Both the position numbers and the translations under genes were made by a program. DNA of 64,000 nucleotides, from positions 2,542,001 through 2,606,000 of the forward strand of contig OX637800.1 in assembly GCA_951802425.1 (NCBI GenBank), written 5' to 3'. The first letter of the stretch is position 1. Each line of letters opens with the position of its first letter. The notes under the pieces were generated by a model. The model was given only the letters and a program-made list of their open reading frames with translations. It was not told where the DNA came from and made no database searches. The DNA comes from Clavaria fumosa. Lineage: Eukaryota; Basidiomycota; Agaricomycetes; Agaricales; Clavariaceae. Shown here in pieces: positions 35,267-46,759 of the stretch.

Positions 35267-38200
35267 GTCGCGACAATCCAACCCCCATACTCGCGCAGGC
35301 CGCGACTAGTTCCTCTTCCCCTCAATTTCCTCGCAACCTTTCTAATACTCCCATTGCTTCCCAGTCTTCCCAATCCTTCCTCATAAAGACACAAATACCA
35401 GATTTCAGCTCGATTCCCTTAAATACTCTCGTTGATTGCGGTGCATCAATGAATTTCATCGATTTCACCCTCGCGAACTCCTGTCCAAACCTCCTAATGC
35501 CACTTCCGCAACCTCTACCGCTTCAATACTTCGACGGAAGTTCCTCCAGCTCCAATATAACCCACTACGTCCACGCTAATCCGAAATTCCCCGACGATAC
35601 TATCCAATCCATTAAGTTCCTCATCACTAAAACTCATCCTCTCACTCCTGTGGTTCTAGGGCTCGATTGGTTGCGAACCTGGAACCCTAGGATCGATTGG
35701 ACCAACCTCACTTTTAGTTTCGGACAGACAGCTCGCTCCGCGACTATCCCTCTCACTCTTCTGGACGCGAAACCCCCGAGTAAACCTTCCCCTGACCTCG
35801 CGAACTCGACACCGAAACCCTCTAAACCCACGCGAGTCCAATTGGTCAAGGCCACCATGCTTCGTCGATTGGAACAACAAGGAGAATTTATAGGTCTCCT
35901 ATACTTCCAACCCGCGAGCAACCCCTACGACGACAAATCTATACTCGCGAGTTCCGCGACCACTCAACCCCCTCTGAAACCCGAAGGAACAGTCCCGCAT
36001 GAGTATCACGACTTCCTGGATGTCTTTTCTGAAGATCTAGCCCGGGAATTACCTCCGCATCGCGACTACGACCACCGAATTGAACTTGAGGAAGGCGAAA
36101 CACCTCCTCACGGGAAGCTGTACAACATGTCAGAAGTGGAGTTAAAAACATTGAAAGATTATTTGGACGACAGGTTGGACAAAGGCTTCATTCAGCCGTC
36201 GAAATCCCCCGCAGGTGCACTGGTACTCTTTGCAAAGAAGAAAGATGGAAGCCTTCACCTCTGCGTCGACTATCGAGGTCTCAACAAAATCACCCGCAAA
36301 AATCGCTACCCCATTCCTCGAATTGAGACCCTCGTCAACCAATTACGCTCGGCCAAAATCTACTCGAAGATCAACCTCCGTGTTGGGTATAACAACGTGA
36401 GGATAGCTGAAGGAGACGAGTGGAGAACTGTGTTCCGCACTCGCTACGGCGCGTTCGAATATCTTGTCATGCCGTTTGGACTCACGAACACACCCGTGAC
36501 CTTTCAGCACCTTATGAACGATATCTTTCACAATCTGGTCGACGTCAACGTAGTAGTCTACCTCGACGACATCTTAATCTACTCGGATAACCTCAAACAG
36601 CATCGCGACCACGTCCGAGAGGTCCTACAACGTCTACGCAAGGCAGACTTACATGCGCGACCCGAGAAGTGTGATTTCCACACCACGACGGTCGAATACC
36701 TTGGAGTTATAGTGTCCCCCGACGGAATTGCCATGGATCCTTCAAAAATACAGGCCATTCTAAGTTGGCCCATACCCACGAAGATCCGCGACCTTCAGAG
36801 CTTTTTAGGCTTTGCTAATTTCTATCGAAGATTCATAGATAACTATTCCGGCATCGTTATTCCACTTACGCGACTCCTCCCCAAGGATACGCCTTGGAAG
36901 TGGAGCCCACGATGCCAAGAAGTCTTCGATATTCTCAAACAAGCCTTTACCGAAGCTCCTGTCCTCCGGCATTATGACCCCGATCACCCCATTACCCTCG
37001 AATGCGACACTTCCGACTACGCGATAGCGGCCATTCTCTCTCAAACCGATCCCGCGACTAACGAGCTATGTCCCATCGCTTTCCACGCACGTACAATGAT
37101 CGCCGCAGAGCTCAACTACGACATTTACGACAAAGAGCTCCTCACGATACACGATGCGTTCAAGCAATGGAGAGTGTACCTCGAAGGCGCGCAATACCAA
37201 ATTCAGGTCTTTTCAGACCACAATAACTTACGTTATTTCACCACCACGAAGCAACTCAGCCGTCGACAAGCCCGCTGGGCAGAGTACCTTTCCAGTTTCG
37301 ACTATGTAATTCATTATCGAGCAGGAAAGCTAGGCGCGAAGCCAGATGCCCTCACGCGACGACCCGACGTCTACCCGAAGAAGTCTGACCAACCCGCGAC
37401 TAATGCGCAAAACAACAAGGTCGCGATACTGCCGGAACTACTTCAAGCAGCCGTCATTCTCAACGAAGAAGCCCTGATTTCGCGAATTTGACACGCCCCT
37501 CGCGACTCCTACTTCTCCAAGAAATCACGGGGCGCTTCACAAGGTCGCGACAAGGCATTCTCGCTCTCGCCCGATGGCTCACTACTACTTCGTAACGGTA
37601 AAATATACGTCCCCGATCATGACTCTCTCCGATTCGATATCTTATGCTCCAATCACGACCACAAACTACGAGGACATCCAGGTATAAGAAAGACAACCCA
37701 GCTAATAAACAGGTTGTTTTTCTGGCCAGGACTCCGAAAGGACGCAACTGTCTACATCCGTGGTTGTCACACCTGCGCAAGGGCAAAACCCGTCCGGCAC
37801 AAACCCTACGGACTCCTCAAGCCCTTACCCATAGGCGAGCGACCTTGGTCTTCGATTTCGATGGACCATATCGAAGCCCTCCCCCTCTCCGCGACCTTTG
37901 ACTCGATTCTCGTTGTCATCTGCCGACTTACGAAACAAGCAATCTTTATCTCCACCAACACTACCGACACCGCGAAGGAGTTAGCTCAACATTTTGTCAC
38001 CCACGTCTTCTCAAAGCATGGGCTACCTGCGGATATAGTGTCAGATAGAGGAAGATTATTCGTTTCTAAGTTTTGGTCTTCATTATGTCAGGCTCTGGAT
38101 ATTACTTCCAATCTCTCCACAGCCTATCATCCCGAGACCGACAGACAAACCGAACGAGTCAACCAGATCTTGGAGCAATATATATGAATCTATACGAACT

Positions 38201-38925
38201 ACCAGCAGGATGACTGGACCCACCAACTTCTGCTCGCCGAGTTCGTATACAACAACACCCCCCACAGCGCGACTGGTGTCTCCCCGTTCTTCGCGAACAA
38301 GGGATACCACCCAAGACTCACGATTTCCCTTGAAGGGATACCCGCGCATGAAGCCCACATGGTCGTGACTGATCTCAAGACGCTCCATCAGCACTTACGA
38401 GATCAACTCAAGGTCGCGAACGAGGCCTACTCGCGCTTTGCGGACAGGAAGAGAGAGGTTACACCGAACTGGAAAGAAGGAACGAAGGTGTGGTTAGACT
38501 TGCGGAATGTGAAGACAAAGAGACTGATGAAGAAATTGGACTCGAAACGAGCCGGACCTTTCCCCATACTTGCGAAAGTTTCGACTCACACATATCGTCT
38601 CCAGTTACCGAAATCGATGCGAGAAATTCACGACGTTTTCCACGTTTCGTTACTCGAGAAGGTCTACGACGACACTTTCCCCCAGTGGCAACAGCAACCC
38701 CCACCCCCTATCGAGGTCGACGGCGAACAACATTATGAAGTCGCCGACATACTAGATTCTCGAAGGAGGGGTAGGAAAGTGCTTTACCTCGTACGATGGG
38801 AAGGTTACGGACCCGAGGACGACACCTGGGAACCAATAGAATCACTTTCCGGCTCGAAGGAACTCCTCAAGGACTTCCACGCGACCTACCCGGAAAAACC
38901 TCGCGCAACTCGCGCAACTCAATAA
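35266..38925 (+). pseudogene. pol of chromovirus A, two nonsense codons
   Basis: One frame of 1219 codons without its own early ATG, in -1 relation to gag. The protease has VDCGAS in place of the usual D-S/T-G. Reverse transcriptase has VDYRGLNKIT and YLDDILIYS, but SKINLR where family members have an Asp (K-I-D-L), so one catalytic acid is changed. RNase H has CDTSDYAI and YDKELLTIHDAF. Integrase has the H-H-C-C zinc region (H...H...CHTCARAK) and acidic residues in SMDHIEALP, SDRGRLFV and NQILEQYI. The chromodomain at the end (HYEVADILDSRR, YLVRWEGYG, DTWEP) would steer integration to marked chromatin. TGA codons are at 37,489-37,491 and 38,185-38,187. Confidence 0.88.
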
Positions 38926-39218
38926 TTTTCCTCACCTCTTTCTCGTTTTTTCTTCACCTTCTCACTTTGGACTTCACAGCAATTCATATATACACAATAA
39001 AAATACAACAAGAAAATTTCTATCTACTGGTCGCGAGCTTTTTCCTTCCCCTTTCGCGACCCTTCTGCTCCTTCCCCGCCTTCCACACTCGCGACTTCTT
39101 CTTCCTCTCCCCCCTTATCCTCCTTTCCAACCACGGGACCCTTCAACTCCACACCCCACTGATCCACCCTCAGGAGATCCAATAGTTCCCTCCGCACGTG
39201 ACGTTGCTCCTGCTCCGC

Positions 39219-41067
39219 TCATTTCTCCACCCATGGCGGGAGCTCTTGAGGCGGCTTCAGCAAGAGGTCTTCGTAGGCAAAGAAGACCGTTTCGAGGCCT
39301 CGTCGTCCTCGAAATCGAGCCTCGCGGAGCTCGCCGACCATCGTCATGCACCGACTGTGCAATTCTAGAAACAAACCATCAGCCCATTGTCAAGAATACG
39401 AAATCTGCGATGACTTACCTCGTTCCTGCTCCCTCGACGCCGATAACTCCCCCTCCATCTTCCCTACAGTCACGAACAATCCTATAAAAAAGACACGAAT
39501 TAGTTCGTTTTATACTCGCAACTATAGAACTTACTGTGTTCCGACTCCTCCGCCTCCGCGAGCCTATGCTGAAGCTCCTCCAGCTCAATCCTTTGATCTA
39601 GATAAACAGGAGAATCAGTTAGAACGTTGCAAGGTGAAATTACGACTTACCGGCCCATTCCTTTTTCACCGTCGCGATTACCCCCTTTACTTCCTCAAAT
39701 CCTTCGCGAGTCTTTTCTGTCGACGCCAACCACTCTACGGGCAAATTAGCTTATTTCACACTCGCAAGAGTTGACTTACCTTCTTTCTCCTTCTTCAAAT
39801 CCTTTACTTCGCGACGCGAGTCCCTCAATTTGGTCTCCTGGTCTGAGGAAACAAGGAAATTACTTTGTGACACGGTAAAACAAGTGAATACTTACCTTCC
39901 CAGTCACCCTCAAGTGCCTCGAAATCCCTCTCCACCTCCACTATCCGCGCCCTCAATTTCGCGATCTCCGCATCCACCTCCTCCCTCCCTTTCCCTGCCA
40001 ACATGCGAATTCAATAAAAAAACACAAAAAGCCAGGGAACATTGGACACTTACCTTTGTCACCCCTCCGCAATGCTACCAACTCGCGTTTCGCTACCGCC
40101 AGCTCTGCATCCAACTCTGTCTCCCGATGCGACTTGTATACCCACGCAATCTTCTGCGTGGGTTCCGCGACTTGCTGACGGAGTGTCGCGAGCTCCCTCT
40201 CGAGATCGACCCTTGGGACCAAGGTCCCCGTGACCTTCCCTCCCTCCTCCACCAACTCCCTTGACGACACCGGTTTCGCGACTCGCCTTTTTGTCGATGG
40301 ACCGGGTGTCGGGGACCGCGACTGAGCCCTGGTTCGTTTCCCGCGAGTCGGCCGGGTAGGAGTCCCCGGGACGGACAGGGTAGCATACCCTGTCCCCACT
40401 TGACTTGCGACCTTCGGAGTCGCCACCCCCAGCGTTTCCGACCCTTCGGCGCGCTTCAGCGCCTCGTCGACCCGCGCGTCATCCCAACTGTATTCATTTT
40501 TGACACGCCATCGCCGAAATTCTTGGACCCAGGAACATTTGCCGTGGTCCTCCGCGCACTGGCGACACTTGCCGGCAGTGCTACGCACACACTGCCGGCC
40601 CTTTGCGACACAATTGTCGCAGTCCTGTGTTTTAACAATTAGAAGAGACGAGTGGAACGAGAAATACTATTATGCACCTCACGCTCCCTCTCGTTCCACT
40701 CCTTATTCTCCTTCACTGACCCGATTTTCTTCCAAGCCTTTAGAAATTCTGCGGGCGACGGGTCAGCCCCGCCCATGACTTCGCCCCTTATTCCGCTAGG
40801 GCCCGCAACATTTTCTTCCGCCTGACTTGGGCCCGCGACGTCGCTCCTCATTTCGCTAGAGCCCGCGACCTTTCCCTTCTTCTTTTCATGCCCCGCGGTT
40901 TCTTCGCGAAGACGCGCGCATCGCTCTTGCTCGGCCTTTTGGTGGGCCAACATCTCGGCCAGCGCCTCTTTGTCGCGGCTAGCCTCACCCCTTTCGAACT
41001 CCTCGTATTCGCGCATTTCGTGTTCGAGTTGGGTTCCAGTGCGTTTGAGGACATTGGAGGAGACCAT
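39219..41067 (-). CDS. Antisense accessory gene of chromovirus A: Zn2Cys6-like, coiled-coil protein, eight exons
   Basis: Exons 41067-40678, 40624-40054, 39994-39896, 39842-39780, 39716-39651, 39597-39535, 39481-39419 and 39364-39219 give 486 residues without a stop. The seven introns are 53-63 bp; the last six start GTAAGT and are all phase 1. Residues about 132-159 carry C-x2-C-x6-C-x7-C-x2-C-x6-C, the spacing of fungal binuclear zinc clusters that bind CGG-type DNA sites. A basic Ser/Pro region (about 195-235) and a Glu/Lys/Arg-rich coiled coil over exons 2-7 follow. The gene lies between pol and the 3' LTR on the opposite strand, with only 116 bp between its ATG and the LTR, so its promoter is probably in the LTR read backward. 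No nonsense codon is present although gag and pol have four. Function unknown; DNA-binding regulator is inference. Confidence 0.85.
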
Positions 41068-41170
41068 GATGGTTGAACTTAGAGGAAAATTTCGAGTGTC
41101 GTGACCTGATCAACAAACATCGCGCTGACTAACAGTCACATGACCTCCACTCTCGCGGGGCTCGAGGCTT

Positions 41171-41183
41171 GAAGGGGGGGTAA
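41171..41183 (+). other. Polypurine tract of chromovirus A
   Basis: GAAGGGGGGGTAA directly before the 3' LTR, the plus-strand priming site. Confidence 0.8.
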
Positions 41184-42299
41184 TGTCAGGACCCATCCAT
41201 TTTTCCTCAACCTAACAACTCTATCACCACTCATGGACCTCCCAACGTTCCCCTACCACCTCGCGAACCCCCCTACACTCTTCCGAAACCTGCTATCAAC
41301 TTCCGAACACCTCTCAGGCCTCCATCATCTCCTCATGACACTCGCAATCATACCACCATACTCGCGTCACCTCCCGCCACCTCACCTTACGCGTACTCAC
41401 CGCCGAACCCACTATTCGATGCTCAACACGCTCTTACATGACTCCTGCAGCGACACGTGACTTGCCGCATGGCACACCGGCGTTACTCGCGTTACTCGTG
41501 TTACCAGCGTTACTCACGTGACATACCGCCCAAAGACCGCCCAAGGTCACCTGCCTCACCAGCGCCGTCCACGTGACCGCTCGCCTGACCGTGCGACCTT
41601 AACGATGAAATGCGCCACCGGCGGTCAAGCTGTGTATCCTTTCAAATTATGTTCTCCCTTCTTCTTCTCAGTCGTCTATAACTGCATTAGCCCTGGACCA
41701 AGCCCCTCTGCCCAGTCGTAGTTACACATACGCTTATTTAGTTAGGTCGCAACCCATGACCGGTCACGTCCACGACCTTACCTATGCTTAGTTTACCCCT
41801 CGCGATCTTAGTAGAACACGCGCACGGTCACTCTATGACTAGTTATACCCCGTACTACTATAGTCTTGTCGCCTGGCGCTCTCTGTACTTTCCCTTTCTC
41901 GTCATACTCCCTGCACGTACGTATATATAAGGTCTCGCATGTACTTATGGTACTCTAGACTTGATATTGACGCACATTGGTTTAAGCTTGAGGCTAGTAC
42001 GCCCTTTGAGCTTGGAACCATCGCGATTGATAGGTCTTGTCTCTCTTGGTGACCACAAGATCGCCAAGACACACTCTACTCTGTTCTAACTCGCCCTCTG
42101 CGCTCGTACAACTTGTGCGATCTAAGTATTCTTTATTATTCGTCTTGGTACTGATCTTGGAACCCTACAGGTTCACCCGTCGGTTGGCAAAGTCATCGCC
42201 TTCACCGACACATTCTCAACACCGTCGCGACCACCGCGATCCTTCCAGCATTCTCTATTTCTTTCACCTCGTCTTTTTTCCTTCTCTACGCTTCGGCGG
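41184..42299 (+). repeat. 3' LTR of chromovirus A, first part
   Basis: 1116 bp up to the insertion of element D. With 47,682-48,029 (348 bp) it adds up to 1464 bp, the same as the 5' LTR. Confidence 0.92.
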
Positions 42300-43217
42300 T
42301 GTAAGGACCATATGCGATCTAAACACGGAAACATGACAGATACCGACTATCCGGATGTTTTGCGATCCAAAGAAATTACGTGCGATACGAACCGATAATG
42401 ATCCGACACCGTCCGATAACGACCGATAGTATCCGATACATGTCCGATGTCGGACACTTCGGTCTTCAATCCCCCGTGACGATCACAGCCCACCGCTCTC
42501 ACACACCGCCCACGCCTCTCTATTTCACCTCTCCAGCACGGTCAGCGCTCGACATACACACTATTCCATTCCCATTCCTTTATTTCATATACCATGCTGT
42601 AAATTTCATATTATGATCCCTTTCAACCATTCAATCGTTTAAACGTTTCAAACCCTTTGCAGTACCTTGTCCATTGTTCTTAGTACCCCTTTGCTGTACC
42701 AGCCCCACTTTCCTTCAGTTTATGAGCGGTCCGGACATTTGCTAGTTATCGGACATTTCATTCCTCCGAGCTACTCATTTCCCTTGTGATATAACTCCTT
42801 CATGTAACCCTTCACGCGACATGGCGCTGTTCCATGTGTTTTCCGGACATTTCCGTACATTCCAATTTGCTGTACTTACAGAACTGTACTTAAGTACACT
42901 CCGGACCTCTCTGAAATACAGCTTTCTGAACCCCTTCTCTCTGTTAGAAACCTCACCTAAGCTCACCCGTCGTCGCAACCTTCGATCCGCTGGCCTCCGT
43001 CGTTGCCGGCCCTTCGTCTTATCGCACCATCCTTATCGGATTTTATCGGACACATAGCAGAATATCCCGGACACCGTATATTTCTATTTCTCACATATTT
43101 TGAATTCATACTCCACATCCTCAAGGGTGTTTGGTGAATCTCTAACGCCTTACAGGAACCCCTGAAGGACTTGACTGTAATCAAGCAGTTGCAGCAAGAA
43201 CCGTAATACCCACTACA
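42300..43217 (+). repeat. 5' LTR of element D
   Basis: 918 bp. A cluster of six CCGA and two CGG motifs lies at 42,392-42,462. Otherwise no gene; short frames in it recur in the 3' LTR. Confidence 0.92.
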
Positions 43218-43221
43218 ATTC

Positions 43222-43239
43222 TGGAGCCCACCGCGAGGG
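43222..43239 (+). other. Primer binding site of element D
   Basis: TGGAGCCCACCGCGAG-type sequence 4 bases after the LTR. It starts with TGG as expected for pairing with a tRNA 3' end and has the form of many retroelement primer sites. The tRNA was not identified. Confidence 0.6.
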
Positions 43240-43606
43240 GTTCAACAAGACGTCTTCACTACCACCCTCAAGGATTCCCAGAGGCTCATCCGCTCCTCAG
43301 CCTCGACGCTCCGAACGCCTGAGAAGTCGAAACCCGAATCCGATCACAGAACCACCGCCCTCCGAACCCCCCGGAGAAGTAATTGAAACTTCCCACCTTC
43401 TTCCATCGGACATTCCCAGTATCTCATCCATTGTCTACTCCCACACGAGTTTCACCACTCCGGATCCCTCACTACCACAGACCTTCGAACAACCACACTC
43501 ACCGCTTACACCACTTCCCCTTGAACCAGACATCCTTCATTTCCCGCCCGAAACACCTCAGAATTCACCAGACGAAGTTCACTCACCGCCCCACACACCA
43601 ATACAA

Positions 43607-45394
43607 ATGGCCAACCAACCGAGATATCCGCTCCGTGGCGCCCACGGGGCCCCTGCCTTTGACGGAGTACCGACACACCTCAACCGGTACTTCGAGGACA
43701 TCGACATCGTGCTCACCGGCGTCAACCCGGACGTTCCAGAACCCGATTTAATTCGGTACGCCAAGCACTATCTCGACACCGATACGTGTCTCCTCTGGGA
43801 GACTCTTTCACCTGACCCGGACCCGGTATGGACGTGGGATACCTTCAAAGCGGCCGTCCGACGACTTTATCCAGGATCTGATGGAGGTCGCTTATTTTCC
43901 GTCGCCGACCTGGACCGTTTCATATCGGACTCGGCCCAAAAGGGAGTTTACACGCGCGCAGAACACGGAGAATACTATCGGGACTTTCTCCGGATCACCT
44001 CGCACTTGATCACATCACAGCGTATGTCCACAAATGACAGGAACCGACTTTACATCCTCGGATTTGGGGATCATACAAGGCGTCGGATCGAAAGCCGACT
44101 CGCTATCATACTACCAAACCACCATCCGGAGGATCCTTACCCCATGAATGAAGTACATGGTGCAGCTGAATTTCTTCTCTCCTCGACGTCCCCCCACTCT
44201 GCGACAACCGATCAACTTTCCGGACCCGTCCGTCTCGCATCTTCAGCCCCCGGGAGAGAAACGAAACCGGTAGTCAAGAAGGAAGAATTTGATATGTCCG
44301 CAGCCTGGGCAACATTCGCTTCCACAATGGCTCGCCTGGAATCGATTTTGACAGCCCAATCTCTCGAACCGGCAAGACACTCCGCTCCCCGGACAACGAA
44401 CTCTCCCGCAGGCCGGACGTGTAATTTCTGTTCGGAAATAGGTCATTTTGTTAGTGCCTGTCCGAAGGCCCTCGAATACATTAAGTCCGGCAAATGTATA
44501 CGGAACACAGAAGGCAGGATTTGTCTCCCCTCCGGACGATATTTGCCAGGCACTATCTCAGGGAACAACCTATCCGAGCGCTTCGACAAGTACTACGCTA
44601 CATACCAATCCCAGAACACGCAACCGGCGACAACCGCGGTATTTGAAGCACAGCCGATCGGACAATCCGCTCACCCCCCGGACATGGAAGACGATTCGGA
44701 CGAGGAAGATGACGAGAATACTGTGTTGGAAAACATGGTCCGCACCTTTGCAAACGATGTCGCGAAGAAAGTAGACAAGGGCAAAAGGAAAGCACCCACA
44801 GCCAGGAATACCGATCCTCAGCCATCTAGGTTACCGCCCCCACCCGCCGTTGTTATTACGCCGCCTCAGGTCACTCGTCCATCAAAGCCGGAGAAAATCG
44901 AACGACCCGACGTCCAGTACCATTACCAAGCTCCGATCGAAAATCCGGTAACCGTTCAACAAGTATTCGATCGCGCACTCGACATGCCAGTCCGCGTCAC
45001 ACCTCGCGAACTACTCGCCATTTCCGGAGACATCCGCAAAAAGATGAAGGATGTGGTTACCGCTCGTCGCGTTCCGGTCACCGCGTCCATCGTACAGGAT
45101 ACGCTCTATACAAACATTACGGTCCCGGACACCTCCGATCTTGTTGTCGCCGTCGACGCTGCTCCGCTCCGCATCGTAGAAGGGATATTGGACAACCGGA
45201 TCGCCGCGGAGTGCCTGCTCGACCAAGGCAGCTCAATCGTGGCAATGCGAAGAGACGTTTGGGAGAAACTCGGCAACCCACTACACTCCGAGAACGTTAT
45301 TCACATGGAATCCTCTCATGGCACCGTCGCACCTCGCCTCGGCCTCTTACTTCCGCTCGCTCCCGCCGCCTTCGGACCTGTTCCGATACGTTAG
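43607..45394 (+). CDS. gag-protease of element D
   Basis: Intact frame of 595 codons. Residues 1-200 look like a capsid region (FEDIDIVLTG, YAKHYLDTDT, FKAAVRRLYPG). A zinc knuckle CNFCSEIGHFVSAC is near residues 272-285. An acidic stretch (DDSDEEDDEN) and a basic stretch follow. The end has a retroviral-type protease start with ECLLDQGSSIVAMR (D-Q-G in place of D-S/T-G) and breaks off before the rest of the protease. The frame is open back to the 5' LTR without an ATG, so 43,607 is the best start but a spliced or other start is possible. The stop overlaps the stop of the antisense gene by four bases. The protein could package element RNA but cannot copy it. Confidence 0.85.
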   Translation: MANQPRYPLRGAHGAPAFDGVPTHLNRYFEDIDIVLTGVNPDVPEPDLIRYAKHYLDTDTCLLWETLSPDPDPVWTWDTFKAAVRRLYPGSDGGRLFSVADLDRFISDSAQKGVYTRAEHGEYYRDFLRITSHLITSQRMSTNDRNRLYILGFGDHTRRRIESRLAIILPNHHPEDPYPMNEVHGAAEFLLSSTSPHSATTDQLSGPVRLASSAPGRETKPVVKKEEFDMSAAWATFASTMARLESILTAQSLEPARHSAPRTTNSPAGRTCNFCSEIGHFVSACPKALEYIKSGKCIRNTEGRICLPSGRYLPGTISGNNLSERFDKYYATYQSQNTQPATTAVFEAQPIGQSAHPPDMEDDSDEEDDENTVLENMVRTFANDVAKKVDKGKRKAPTARNTDPQPSRLPPPPAVVITPPQVTRPSKPEKIERPDVQYHYQAPIENPVTVQQVFDRALDMPVRVTPRELLAISGDIRKKMKDVVTARRVPVTASIVQDTLYTNITVPDTSDLVVAVDAAPLRIVEGILDNRIAAECLLDQGSSIVAMRRDVWEKLGNPLHSENVIHMESSHGTVAPRLGLLLPLAPAAFGPVPIR

Positions 45395-46602
45395 CAAATG
45401 CGGACCCGATACCTTCTCGACATACCTTCCGTTCCGGACACCGCCGCTCTCTCTGTTTTCGCTCCTGAAACACACCTATCATTTGTCTCATCATGAAAAA
45501 TAAAAAGAATACCACTTACCTCGCACAGCCGACAGACTGCACGATACCTTATACGTCCGGCACCACCGGCACGCTATCCCCTCCACTCCGTAGCACGCCC
45601 GCCACTTCCGGGTGCACTCCTTGCACCCCGGAACGTGCTCCTAATCATTATATCAGACGTCGAAAAAGCCTCACATATCTTAATTAACCACTCACCTTAT
45701 CTCCAGGCTGCCGCGCAGCCCGGGACTCTATGTCGCTCTTCGCCCCGCCTCTCCTCCCTCGCCCTCGCTCCGCTGCCTTCCGCCTCGCGATCTCCACCCA
45801 CACCGGAGTCGCCATCATCCGCGCACCGTCCCGGTGCACGAACATCGGCTCCTCCACCGACTGCTCGCCTCCCCCGGCCACCGCACTCACCGCCGCCGCC
45901 TCGATAACACCGACGGGCGTCACCCCGTCGGTTCCCCACACGGTCCGATGACCGTCCGGATCCTCCCCTGCCGCCACCTCGTCCACACGCAGCTCTCCGG
46001 CGTCCGGTGATATCGTCGTCGTTGTTACCGCCGCTGCACCGGACTCCGCCGCTCCCGTCGTCGTCGTTGTTGCCGCCGCCGCCGCCTCGCCCTCGTCGTC
46101 GCTGTCACTTACGACAATTAAGCGCGCCCGGGCAAGGCGCGCCCTCTTCTCGGCAGCCCTCGCCGCCTCCGCCCGCCTCTCCTCCGCCTCCGCCTCTGCT
46201 GCGGCCCGCTCAGTAGCCGCCCTCTCCTCGCTCGTGCGCTGTTTCTCGGCCTCGACCTCCTCCCGCCTTCTCGTCCGCTCAGCGGACCACTCGTCCCCGC
46301 GGAGCTTCCGCCACTTCTTGAGCCTTCGCGCGACCCGGACGAGTCCCTCGTCCACCTCCACGTCGTCGTCGATCGCTGCCACATATCCGGCAAGAAAATC
46401 GTCCTAAAAACGTTGTCAGTGCGATACAAAAAAGTACGAAAGATTCTCGTTCACGCACCGCGTCACCCGCATACGTCCCCACCCACTCCGCGCACTCTCC
46501 ATCCTGCCCCCGATCCGGCAACTCCTCGCCCGGCGCCATGGCCTGCGCCTCGGTCATCGCCTGGACTGCGTTTCGAAAGATTGAAGAATCGAAGTTTTCC
46601 AT
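45391..46602 (-). CDS. Antisense accessory gene of element D: Zn2Cys6-like protein, four exons
   Basis: Exons 46602-46459, 46403-45696, 45640-45520 and 45464-45391 join in matching phases to 348 residues. Donors are GTGCGT, GTGAGT and GTAAGT; acceptors TTTTTAG, GATTAG and TTTCAG. Exon 2 has a long Arg/Glu/Ala-rich coiled coil (from KKWRKLRGDE), an acidic SDSDDEGE stretch and Thr/Ala runs. Exon 3 codes C-x2-C-x6-C-x7-C-x2-C-x6-C, the same spacing as in the antisense gene of chromovirus A, but here near the C terminus (about 290-317). No nonsense codon. It ends tail to tail with gag, sharing four bases, and starts 157 bp before the 3' LTR. Apart from the cysteine pattern and coiled coil I see little similarity to the A protein. 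Function unknown; a DNA-binding role is inference. Confidence 0.82.
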
Positions 46603-46759
46603 TGTCGGAGAGTTGACGTGTTGCTGTCGCTGGAGAAAACACAAGGGTGTGTTGGGACCTATGTGCACCCACACGACGCGTACTTCACGATCAACAAACC
46701 GTTATTTGGCCTTGTTTGGTTGCAACCGAGGGCGGTTGCATTTTCAGCCCCCGGGAGAA

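Noticed and set aside
42300..42616. Small gene in the element D LTR (78 codons)
   Set aside because: Present in both LTRs only because the LTRs are the same; no motif.
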